A stretch of 52,590 nt of DNA. Origin: Cohnella lubricantis. Its GTDB lineage: Bacteria; Bacillota; Bacilli; Paenibacillales; Paenibacillaceae. The stretch is taken from the NCBI RefSeq assembly GCF_014212015.1, contig NZ_JACJVN010000031.1:1-52590 (forward strand), in the 5' to 3' direction. The notes beneath the pieces were generated by a model, which saw nothing but the letters and a program-made list of their open reading frames with translations, was not told the DNA's origin and searched no databases. Made by a program: the position numbers and the translations under genes. Shown here in pieces: positions 26,190 through 33,701 of this stretch (the stretch's first letter is position 1; the number at the start of each line of letters is the position of its first letter).

Positions 26190-27485
26190 CTAAAACTCCC
26201 CTACTACTCCAACGATGTCCTTAGCTCTAGTATTCTTGATAATCTCTACGGATACACTCCGTTCTTTTTGGATTGTATCCATTGCCCTTCTTATTATTTC
26301 ATCTTCGTACTCTTTAGGTATGACTACGATACCATCATAGTCGCCAAAGATAAGGTCGCCAGGTTTTATTGTGACATCTTCTATAGTAACAGTTTTGTTA
26401 ATACTCTCGACTGTAGCTCTTTTCCGAACATCTTGACAATTATATCCTTTGGAGAACACCGGAAAATCTAACGCCTTTACTTCTTTGCTATCCCGCGTTA
26501 CTCCCCCTATAATTGCACCAGATGCACCAGAACGCACGGCTATAGCAGCATTAAGTCCTCCGAAGTAAGCATTCGTAGCGCATTCATTCTCGACCGCAAT
26601 AATATCATTAGCAACAATTGTAGAGTAAGAATCCAGGGCATCATATATTCCACGGAAATCCTCACCATCTCTTAAAGAACGAAGTTTGAGCGTTTTTGCC
26701 CGGCCCAGAATTTTTTTGTCCTCTAAATTTAATTTGTAGCCACTGATCACGCCATTAAGCTCTAGATCGTCCAAGATGTCAGATAGCATCGGACTTGACA
26801 GTATGTGCTTTAAGTTATTAAAGTACTGAGCTTCCTTCTGATGCAATCCCATCGTAATAATGTTCGCTAACTCAAATTCATCAGGGTAATTAACATCAAT
26901 AGCTTCAATAGGCGAAGCCTCAAGCAAATACACGTTATCTCCATACCTTCTTTGAGTAGCTAGCGCGGTTTCTCTGCGAACAATATACATACCCATTGTT
27001 TCTATGATTGTATCTGGCAAATCTACGCTATTGGGAATATGAAACTTATCATATACCGGGCCTTGTCCATTCCAAGTGTACTGTTTATCTTTTTTAACTA
27101 ACACAACTGAATCATATTGGTTGTTTTCAATAAGAATATCGATACCTTTCTTTATTGTGCTCTTATTAATGAACGGACTTGTGCATAATATTTGAACATA
27201 AATATCTGCATCTGCATGCTTTACTTCATTCAAAAATAGTTGATGTCCATCTGTCTTGTTACTGGCATAGGCAGGATCACGTCGCATGACCTTGCATCCT
27301 GTCTCGGACGCAAGATCAATTATTTCATCGCTATCAGTATCCAAATAAACTTCATTAAGAAAATCGCACTCCAATAACTTCTCTAGTGTATACAGAAATA
27401 AAGGTTTTCCGTTTAATAGTTTTAGGTTCTTAGATTCAATTCGTTCACTTGATCCCTTCGCAGGAAGAAACGCAACTACTTTCAT
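26190..27485 (-). CDS. CMP-ulosonate synthetase fused to an RraA-type aldolase domain
   Basis: A 431-residue two-domain protein starting at ATG 27485 (GGAGG 6 bases upstream). Residues 1-230 are a NeuA-family cytidylyltransferase: [20 protein letters not shown] at the nucleotide site, then LDTDSDEI and LCTSPFI. It would activate the ulosonic acid made by KdsA and KdsC as a CMP-sugar. Residues about 265-420 are an RraA/HMG-aldolase fold: [24 protein letters not shown] (327-332) and [16 protein letters not shown]. The Arg-Asp pair used by class II pyruvate aldolases is kept, so it may be catalytic. Such aldolases act on 4-hydroxy-2-oxo acids, a class that includes Kdo; this link is inference. 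Confidence 0.82.
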   Translation of the reverse strand: MKVVAFLPAKGSSERIESKNLKLLNGKPLFLYTLEKLLECDFLNEVYLDTDSDEIIDLASETGCKVMRRDPAYASNKTDGHQLFLNEVKHADADIYVQILCTSPFINKSTIKKGIDILIENNQYDSVVLVKKDKQYTWNGQGPVYDKFHIPNSVDLPDTIIETMGMYIVRRETALATQRRYGDNVYLLEASPIEAIDVNYPDEFELANIITMGLHQKEAQYFNNLKHILSSPMLSDILDDLELNGVISGYKLNLEDKKILGRAKTLKLRSLRDGEDFRGIYDALDSYSTIVANDIIAVENECATNAYFGGLNAAIAVRSGASGAIIGGVTRDSKEVKALDFPVFSKGYNCQDVRKRATVESINKTVTIEDVTIKPGDLIFGDYDGIVVIPKEYEDEIIRRAMDTIQKERSVSVEIIKNTRAKDIVGVVGEF

Positions 27486-27505
27486 GAGAGGCCTCCAAGT
27501 ATTCA

Positions 27506-27619
27506 TTATTCAGGATGTGCTTTATCATCTGCATACATATTACCTTCAACAAAGCGAACAAGTAGATTTCCCCGATAATTTACAGGATCTCTATAGAACC
27601 TATCTTTCTCTACCGTTAT
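27506..27619 (-). other. Open frame without a start codon, possible gene remnant
   Basis: After the TGA TAA that end the DUF115 gene, the same frame stays open for 37 codons, reading VEKDRFYRDPVNYRGN and FVEGNMYADDK, and stops before the next gene. It has no plausible start or ribosome site. The composition looks protein-like, so it may be the stump of a deleted gene or of a longer DUF115 protein. I do not recognise the family. Confidence 0.3.
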
Positions 27620-27622
27620 TTA

Positions 27623-28687
27623 TCAAGCAAATAAGCTGTCAAAATTAATACGTTCGAACGCTTCTAGTTCCCCGCCTCGAGTAGCATTCATCAGTTTAAT
27701 ACGGTGTGCCTTAGCGTATTCATTTGCTTTTTCATACGCTGCATTCGTAAAGTCAATGAGGCTGTGATAGGGACTGCTGAATTTGTACTCTGGAGTGAAA
27801 TGGTTTTCAACGTCGTCCGTAATTAACTCTCCGTTGATCTTAACTGTCGTCGAGAAGTGGTGATCTATCCCCAGCAAGTAGATCTCGTTAAATCCCATAT
27901 ATGCAGCCAATTGGATACAGTCATAGGTTACGGTAGCTCCCCACTGCATAACAAAGGGTTCCTCGCTAAATTCCGGTTTATGGTAAGGATACGGTTTCCA
28001 ATCGACTTTGCCATCCAACACATAAAAATATCCGTTGTCAAGCGTCAACTCGCCATTATACGCAAAGAACTTATCACATGTTATCTTCTTGTTGATATCT
28101 TCGCGACTTTGTCTAAGTATCGCCTCATCATGAATCATGTAATAATTAGGCCGCCAAACCGTCTTGTCAAACAATAAATATATTTTATTTGTCGCAAAGG
28201 TGACCTCTCCGTTCAGTTTATCCAGATCCGCAACGGAGAGACTCGGTCCGTTCCCAATAATAAAGCAGCGCTCTCCACGATGCTTATCTTTAAATTGCAT
28301 TAACTGTAAATACTCATACCGCATTAATGTTGTCCAGAACACATCTACCGTAAAGAAGTTATGTCGGCAAAACATGCCGTGCTTCGTCAACTGCCATGCG
28401 ATTTCATTGTTCGCTCGACCTGTAGCCGTAGCAATGAGTACGACCAAATGGTTTGTATCCGCTTCAGACAAAGCAATGACAGGCTTTCCGTGAAATAAAG
28501 TCCCCTGCTTTGTCGGGTCGTTATCAATAAAACCATCGATATAATCATTTAAATCAGTATGTACAAGGTGGTCGTACATCCTTAGAATATGTTCCCAATG
28601 CGGTCCTGCACCAAAGACATACAACTTTGCACCCAAAGCTAGCTTAGGTGTTATTTTCCCAAGTTCGTATCGAAAATTAAATTCCAT
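27623..28687 (-). CDS. DUF115 / Maf-type (MptE-like) protein, putative flagellin or glycan transferase
   Basis: 354 residues. Residues 15-110 form a Rossmann-like N-terminal domain (LYVFGAGPHWEHI, GFIDNDPTKQG). Residues about 135-345 match the DUF115 family: GERCFIIGNGPSLSVADLD (138-156), ATNKIYLLF, YYMIHDEAI, and YLLGIDHHFS. DUF115 is the core of motility-associated (Maf) glycosyltransferases, which put nonulosonic acids on flagellin, and of related proteins in polysaccharide clusters. Lying between the CMP-ulosonate synthetase and a glycosyltransferase-like gene, it is the best candidate for the enzyme that uses the CMP-sugar. That role is inferred. Confidence 0.78.
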   Translation of the reverse strand: MEFNFRYELGKITPKLALGAKLYVFGAGPHWEHILRMYDHLVHTDLNDYIDGFIDNDPTKQGTLFHGKPVIALSEADTNHLVVLIATATGRANNEIAWQLTKHGMFCRHNFFTVDVFWTTLMRYEYLQLMQFKDKHRGERCFIIGNGPSLSVADLDKLNGEVTFATNKIYLLFDKTVWRPNYYMIHDEAILRQSREDINKKITCDKFFAYNGELTLDNGYFYVLDGKVDWKPYPYHKPEFSEEPFVMQWGATVTYDCIQLAAYMGFNEIYLLGIDHHFSTTVKINGELITDDVENHFTPEYKFSSPYHSLIDFTNAAYEKANEYAKAHRIKLMNATRGGELEAFERINFDSLFA

Positions 28688-28713
28688 ACCTCTGCCTCCG
28701 CAATTGAATTATC

Positions 28714-30036
28714 TTAAAAGTGACTCAAAACTTGCGAAACAAATGCCTCGTCATCTGTCCCATCATATTCAAATTCAATCGCATTATCATTCAACCCCAT
28801 ATGCTTTAACCCAAAGTAATGTATAGGGATTACATTGGTTACTGATTCATAAATGACAACCATATTACAAGTAGATGAGCTAATGACATCGCAGAATCCA
28901 CTTCTTATACCAATAAAGCCACCCGCAGCATCCATTATGGGGACTGACATGTCAAGAGGAAAAAACACTGCCTGAGTGCCTTGAATTGGCGGTTCTTCAA
29001 CACCGATGCTATTTGTACAAACGCTGTACCCTTTACTTTTTAGACCATTAACAATCTGTTCCCACATTTGATAAGAAATCAACATGCCATTATATGCTCC
29101 CATATATGGAGCTAGAATAACTGTTTTGCCTTTAATCAAACCGTACTTATCAAAAAAGGCATCAACTTCCCTCTCATTTTCATTAAAAATAGGGGAGGAT
29201 GCAACTACTGATTCATCTAGCTCAAAAACACCATATTTAAAATCATCCTTAAAGGATAATGGCAATATATCTCTATTAACATTAATATTTCGTTTAACTC
29301 TCCAATCCCAGAATAATAGCGGCTTCACCTTCATCTTCTCTGAGTTAAGGAACTGATAAGCCGCCAAAAGTTTATCCTTCTGAGAGGGATTAATTACAAC
29401 TACATTTTCAAACGAAAACAGCTTAACGACCTTCTTTACAAGATTTCCATTAGCGACTATAATGTAATGGTCAATATTTTCCTTTTTGATATAATTTTTC
29501 AAGTACATTCCGATTAAATATGCGTCTCCACTTCCAGCATAAGGGCACAACAACATAGTTGCATTCTTAGGAAGGCCATTCATAATCCGCTTATAGATAT
29601 AATACCCTGAAACGATTCGTTTTAAAGACTGGATTTCTCTTAGGAATAATGGGGTTTTTGGCTTCTTAAATTTATACGCTGTAAAATAATCAATATTCTT
29701 CACATATCCTAGGCTTCTAATTTGAATGGATTGTTCTTGCTGATACATAGCCGAACAGATGAGAATAGCAACGTTACTTTTTTTGGGATTGAGGTAACTT
29801 TCAGGTGAATAAACTCCTATCCCCGCATAAGCTTTTCCTATTTTTCGTGGAGAATTATCTATAAAGGCAGCTATCTTTATCCCTTTGGAAGTTAAAAAAT
29901 GAACAATATGGTGTAGTTCTCTTACAACTCCGAACAGGATAACTTCTTTACCATCAAGCTTGCCAGACGCAACTAATTCACCGATATTATCTAGCATTTG
30001 GCTTATAGTTTTGTTAAGTGTTTTTAGCCTGCTCAC
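28714..30036 (-). CDS. Rossmann / GT-B-like glycosyltransferase, module copy A
   Basis: 440 residues from GTG 30036, paralogous to the protein at 23196-24419. The N-terminal part (about 25-115) is Rossmann-like: EVILFGVVRELHHIVHFL, then AAFIDNSPRKIGKAY. The C-terminal part carries LCPYAGSGDAYLIGMYL, VILAPYMGAYNG, GTQAVFFPLD and IGIRSGFCDVI in the same order as its paralogue. It follows its small partner gene by 6 bases. It is AT-rich compared with genes outside the island. A heptosyltransferase-like sugar transfer is likely; the sugar is unknown. Confidence 0.7.
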   Translation of the reverse strand: MSRLKTLNKTISQMLDNIGELVASGKLDGKEVILFGVVRELHHIVHFLTSKGIKIAAFIDNSPRKIGKAYAGIGVYSPESYLNPKKSNVAILICSAMYQQEQSIQIRSLGYVKNIDYFTAYKFKKPKTPLFLREIQSLKRIVSGYYIYKRIMNGLPKNATMLLCPYAGSGDAYLIGMYLKNYIKKENIDHYIIVANGNLVKKVVKLFSFENVVVINPSQKDKLLAAYQFLNSEKMKVKPLLFWDWRVKRNINVNRDILPLSFKDDFKYGVFELDESVVASSPIFNENEREVDAFFDKYGLIKGKTVILAPYMGAYNGMLISYQMWEQIVNGLKSKGYSVCTNSIGVEEPPIQGTQAVFFPLDMSVPIMDAAGGFIGIRSGFCDVISSSTCNMVVIYESVTNVIPIHYFGLKHMGLNDNAIEFEYDGTDDEAFVSQVLSHF

Positions 30037-30042
30037 AATATC

Positions 30043-30486
30043 TCACCAGCCTAGAATGGAGTATTTCACCATGTCATCTATAGTTATCGCCGTTTTACCC
30101 AATAACCCTTTGCTACCAAAAGGTTCTTCAATGGAAACGACGATAATCTCTTTGTGAAAATGAATCATTCGATAATACTTACATATATTTTGAATTTTAT
30201 CGATTGTTGTTTCAACAATATCAATTTTCAATTCATCATTTTCAGATTCAAGCTGTTTTAATGAGGCGATGGCATTAAAGTCGTTAGTAACAACAAGAGC
30301 TCTATTAATAGCTTTTCGTCGCAAATAGGATTTCAAATGCTTTACAGTAGATAGATTGATCTCCGAATCAACATGCGGCATTAGCACTAAGCAGTCCTCT
30401 TTATTAACCGAGTGTTTTTTCTTCAATCGTACCCACAGCCGCTTTCCTGTGTATGCAACTCGTATCTCATTTAATATTAAGAACAT
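30043..30486 (-). CDS. Small protein of unknown function, module copy A
   Basis: 147 residues, ATG 30486 with GAGGGGC 8 bases upstream, only 3 bases after the HAD gene. No named family was recognised. It is rich in Lys and Ile, with strand-helix alternation (CLVLMPHVDSEINL, RALVVTNDFNAIASL) and no export signal. Its end resembles that of the 116-residue protein at 24403-24753, and it precedes a large protein that is paralogous to the one there. The longer N-terminus is not shared. Confidence 0.6.
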   Translation of the reverse strand: MFLILNEIRVAYTGKRLWVRLKKKHSVNKEDCLVLMPHVDSEINLSTVKHLKSYLRRKAINRALVVTNDFNAIASLKQLESENDELKIDIVETTIDKIQNICKYYRMIHFHKEIIVVSIEEPFGSKGLLGKTAITIDDMVKYSILGW

Positions 30487-30489
30487 AAG

Positions 30490-30864
30490 CTACAGCCCCT
30501 CATCGATCTCAATATGTAATCCCTCGAACCGGTCCCGCTGCACATTGACGGCAAGCGCAGTTACAAGCCCAGACGGCTTCCTGTCGTTCACCAGTATCCG
30601 TTCTCCAAATGGTGCATTGTAGATGATGTGATCATATCGTATTCCTTGTTCCGTTAAGAACCGCTCAGTTACTTGCTTGTATTCAGTCGTTCTAGACGTG
30701 ATGAACACGACCATATCGGCATCTGGTATATTTTTTAAGAATTCCAGCGCGCCGGGAAGCGGCGTATCATTCCCATCCAACTTATGCCCGTTATGTCTTA
30801 CAATAGTGCCATCCAAATCGAGTATCCATGTGTGACCAAGCGAGGATAGAACAAGCGAGTCCAT
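30490..30864 (-). CDS. HAD-superfamily phosphatase, capsule-type
   Basis: 124 residues with motif I in ILDLDGTIVRHNG, motif II in VVFITSRTTEYK and motif III in LVNDRKPSG. It is a small cap-less HAD enzyme like those in capsule and LPS clusters, probably removing a phosphate from a sugar intermediate. The start ATG overlaps the stop of kdsD (TAATG). kdsC already supplies the Kdo-8-P phosphatase, so this one may serve the CDP- or other sugar branch; that is inference. Confidence 0.75.
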   Translation of the reverse strand: MDSLVLSSLGHTWILDLDGTIVRHNGHKLDGNDTPLPGALEFLKNIPDADMVVFITSRTTEYKQVTERFLTEQGIRYDHIIYNAPFGERILVNDRKPSGLVTALAVNVQRDRFEGLHIEIDEGL

Positions 30865-31451
30865 TACTTCACCCCATTGCCCAATGTTACGCCGATCGCA
30901 CCGCCGGGGTGATTTTGCCGCAGGGCATCAAGCGGTACTTCCTGCTCCTTGGCAATCTGCATCGCTAACTCCTGCAATACGATAAGATTCAGCATTGTGG
31001 AATTATTAGGAAGAATGTTCCACTGGTCGCCTTCATGTTCAAGCTCTACAATCAGATGGTTTGGAAGTTCATGGTACAACGTGCTGGCCCGATTGAAGGA
31101 GAGAAGCCAAATCTTGCATTTCCTCTTTTTTAATAGAGACACAAGATGCACCGACTCAGAGGTTTCTCCGCTCTTCGTTAACACAATTACAAGATCGCCA
31201 TCGCGAACCATGCCCAGGTCTCCGTGTACGGCCGAGTTGGTGTGCATGAAAGATGCCTGAATTCCGATAGAGTTCAGCGTGCCGACGAACTTCTCGCAAA
31301 TAGGTACGTTCTTCCCTAGACCAGATGCGACAATCTTGTTGCCTGCCCTAAGTGTGCGGACACAATCTTGCTTCAATGCGTTAAATTCTTCTTCACGGAT
31401 CGATCGTATCGAATCACTAAGAATTCTGAGCGTTCTCTCGAAATGTTCCAT
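30864..31451 (-). CDS. kdsD: Arabinose-5-phosphate isomerase (KdsD/KpsF-like, SIS domain only)
   Basis: Converts ribulose-5-P to arabinose-5-P, the substrate of KdsA. It is 195 residues from ATG 31451 (GGAGG upstream, TAATG overlap with the preceding gene). SIS-domain features: ASGLGKN, SAVHGDLGMV (the active-site His region), TKSGETSES and NHPGGAIGVTL (the second conserved His). The CBS pair of E. coli KdsD is absent, as in other short isomerases. Neighbouring kdsA, kdsC and CMP-synthetase genes support this substrate over other SIS ketoses. Confidence 0.83.
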   Translation of the reverse strand: MEHFERTLRILSDSIRSIREEEFNALKQDCVRTLRAGNKIVASGLGKNVPICEKFVGTLNSIGIQASFMHTNSAVHGDLGMVRDGDLVIVLTKSGETSESVHLVSLLKKRKCKIWLLSFNRASTLYHELPNHLIVELEHEGDQWNILPNNSTMLNLIVLQELAMQIAKEQEVPLDALRQNHPGGAIGVTLGNGVK

Positions 31452-32944
31452 TACAACACTTCCTCCAAGTAATAGAGTCCGTTGTAAAACGCACCGCAAA
31501 TGGAATCGTAGTCCTGCCAAGCATAAGTCGTAAGCGACAACCAAATGACGGCGTGCAATAACTTGATGGTCTGCGGATCCGTGTTAGACAAAGCAAAGAA
31601 CTCGTTCTCCAGTTCCTCCCACTGATTCGATCGAATAGAAAGAGTAATGCCGTCATCTCCAATGTTCAACCGAAAGTCCTTTAGATTGAATCGGTCATAG
31701 TTACCGACAACGGAGTAATACAGTTTCGCCCAATCATAGTTGGGATCTCCATAAAGCTCGGTGTATCCAAAATATCCACGCGGATCGATAAGGATCGGTT
31801 CTTTGCCGTCCCGCAGCATTAGATTTGAGAATGTACAATCACCGTGAATAAAGGCGTAATGATCACATTTCAACTCATCTAACTTACGTTCCAATTCTCG
31901 CTTATAAAAGAAAACATTACGGCACTCTCTGCCATTCACCATAATGGTCCTTCTGTCTGAGAACGGAATCAAGTCTCTGATCTTGCTTAGTCTATCTATC
32001 GTCTTGCCATAATAAGCTTCTTTAATGCTGAATGAGTCGACTGGAACACGCTCCAGTTGATGCAAGTTTTTTAAGGTGCTCGTTAACTTGCGCAGAATTT
32101 CACGTTTCTCGCCAAGGGTTAGATCGGCGTATTCGTAGATATTGGCTCCCTTCACCTTCTCCATCCGAAGAGGATCGGTGCCATAAATCTTCGGTATATT
32201 GGTAACGCCCTTCGTTATGGCTGCTTCATACCAGTTCTTCTCGAGCCTGGCCAATTTTTTCCCTTGATCGTCGATACCTTCCTTAATTAGGACATCTCCC
32301 TCATAGCTCATCCGATTAAACGGACGACACTTCTCTTGTCCGAGCTGCATATATTCCGACAGCAAACCGAACTCTTTCGTCCCCGCAAGTCCGAGCTCTG
32401 CAAAACGCATCCCTTGCCCCTGCATCCAACGCACCAACTCGCCTGATTCCGGCAGGCCGGAGAGATAGGATTTGTCCCGAAAAATGAACAAACCGGCTAC
32501 TCCGTGCTCTACGGACCGTTCCTCAATAAAGCTCTCATTCACATAACTCCACCGGCACGAGAAGGTCTGCGAAATCCCAATGTAGTTATCATCTTCCTCG
32601 GGTACTTGAAAATCATTAGGGAGGATTAAATCCGACCATACCAGCATAAACGAATGACTATCCGGAATCAGTTTAAGCGCCTGATTAATACCTGCGCAAG
32701 TTCCCGTGCCAGACGCGTCCACAACTTGATATTTCACATTCGCGAAGCCCTCCAAATACTCACGCAGAACATCCTTTTTATAATCGGCAATAATAACGAA
32801 GCGCTTGTCGGGATACTTACGGAATAAGTGGAACAGCATCGGCAGATTTTCCACGGGAACGAGCGCCTTCGGCTTATTCGTCGTCAAATGCTCTAAACGC
32901 GTTCCTTTGCCGCCTGCTTGAACGATGATATATTCAAGGGCCAT
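31451..32944 (-). CDS. Sugar nucleotidyltransferase fused to an APH/choline-kinase-like domain
   Basis: A 497-residue fusion. Residues 1-230 are a nucleotidyltransferase (QAGGKGTRLEHL, NKPKALVPV, MLVWSDLILP). Residues about 235-497 are an aminoglycoside-phosphotransferase / choline-kinase fold, with the catalytic loop FIHGDCTFSNLML (Asp369) and the metal motif LIDPRG (Asp387). A kinase and a nucleotidyltransferase in one chain would phosphorylate a sugar or alcohol and then activate it, as LicA and LicC do for choline in separate proteins. The true substrate is unknown. The start is ATG 32944 with AGGAG upstream. It is coupled to kdsD. Confidence 0.8.
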   Translation of the reverse strand: MALEYIIVQAGGKGTRLEHLTTNKPKALVPVENLPMLFHLFRKYPDKRFVIIADYKKDVLREYLEGFANVKYQVVDASGTGTCAGINQALKLIPDSHSFMLVWSDLILPNDFQVPEEDDNYIGISQTFSCRWSYVNESFIEERSVEHGVAGLFIFRDKSYLSGLPESGELVRWMQGQGMRFAELGLAGTKEFGLLSEYMQLGQEKCRPFNRMSYEGDVLIKEGIDDQGKKLARLEKNWYEAAITKGVTNIPKIYGTDPLRMEKVKGANIYEYADLTLGEKREILRKLTSTLKNLHQLERVPVDSFSIKEAYYGKTIDRLSKIRDLIPFSDRRTIMVNGRECRNVFFYKRELERKLDELKCDHYAFIHGDCTFSNLMLRDGKEPILIDPRGYFGYTELYGDPNYDWAKLYYSVVGNYDRFNLKDFRLNIGDDGITLSIRSNQWEELENEFFALSNTDPQTIKLLHAVIWLSLTTYAWQDYDSICGAFYNGLYYLEEVL

Positions 32945-32984
32945 TACAACATCTCCTATTCTATCTCGCTTTATACTTTCATAT

Positions 32985-33701
32985 TTATATCCCTATAATT
33001 TGCTGGTTCTCCATCGCCTCGTACAGTGCTCTTAAAACATAGTAATCGGCAGGGGACGTAATTTTAATATTGTTGGAAGGGCTCTTGACGGTGTGCATCT
33101 CCACGCCGTATAAACTAAGCAAGTGAGCAGAGTCGATACTGAGAACACCTTCCTTTCTCGCACGCTGATACCATTCCCAAATCATCGCGTAATAGAAGGA
33201 CTGCGGTGCCTTGGCCACGTACATGTGGCTGCGGTTCGGGACTGAATTGATCAAGTCCCCGCTCTCGCTATATAAGATGCTCTCTTTGGCCGGCTCGACT
33301 GTTATCGCGGTACCGCATTCCTTCACTTTCAGGATATTGGCGGATATCAACTCAGCTGTGATCAATGGACGAACACCGTCATGAATCAGCACGATATCGT
33401 CCGCTCGGCTGTTCCCCTCCATTGCCTGCAATCCATTGTAAATCGACTCGTGGCCCGTATCGCCCCCAGGTATCACTTGGCTTACTTTTCGAATTTCATA
33501 GCGACGAAGCAAAGACTCAAGTTCGCCGATCCAACCGTCAAGACATACTACAACAATGTTGTCAATCTCCGGATGCTCTTCGAAATGTTCAAGCGTATAA
33601 ATAATGATCGGCTTGCCATGAAGCTCTAGAAACTGTTTTGGTTTCGCACGTGAGTTCATGCGTTGACCCGTGCCTCCCGCGAATATGAGAGCTGTATTCA
33701 T
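32985..33701 (-). CDS. IspD/TarI-family cytidylyltransferase
   Basis: 238 residues from ATG 33701 (GGAGG upstream; overlaps the stop of the preceding gene as ATGA). The CTP-binding loop is FAGGTGQRMNSRAKPKQFLE. IHDGVRPLI and EPAKESI complete the site. It makes a CDP-activated product: methylerythritol in IspD, ribitol in TarI. Its position after a CDP-glycerol-transferase-like gene and an SDR favours a TarI-like role in CDP-polyol synthesis over the isoprenoid enzyme. Confidence 0.83.
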   Translation of the reverse strand: MNTALIFAGGTGQRMNSRAKPKQFLELHGKPIIIYTLEHFEEHPEIDNIVVVCLDGWIGELESLLRRYEIRKVSQVIPGGDTGHESIYNGLQAMEGNSRADDIVLIHDGVRPLITAELISANILKVKECGTAITVEPAKESILYSESGDLINSVPNRSHMYVAKAPQSFYYAMIWEWYQRARKEGVLSIDSAHLLSLYGVEMHTVKSPSNNIKITSPADYYVLRALYEAMENQQIIGI

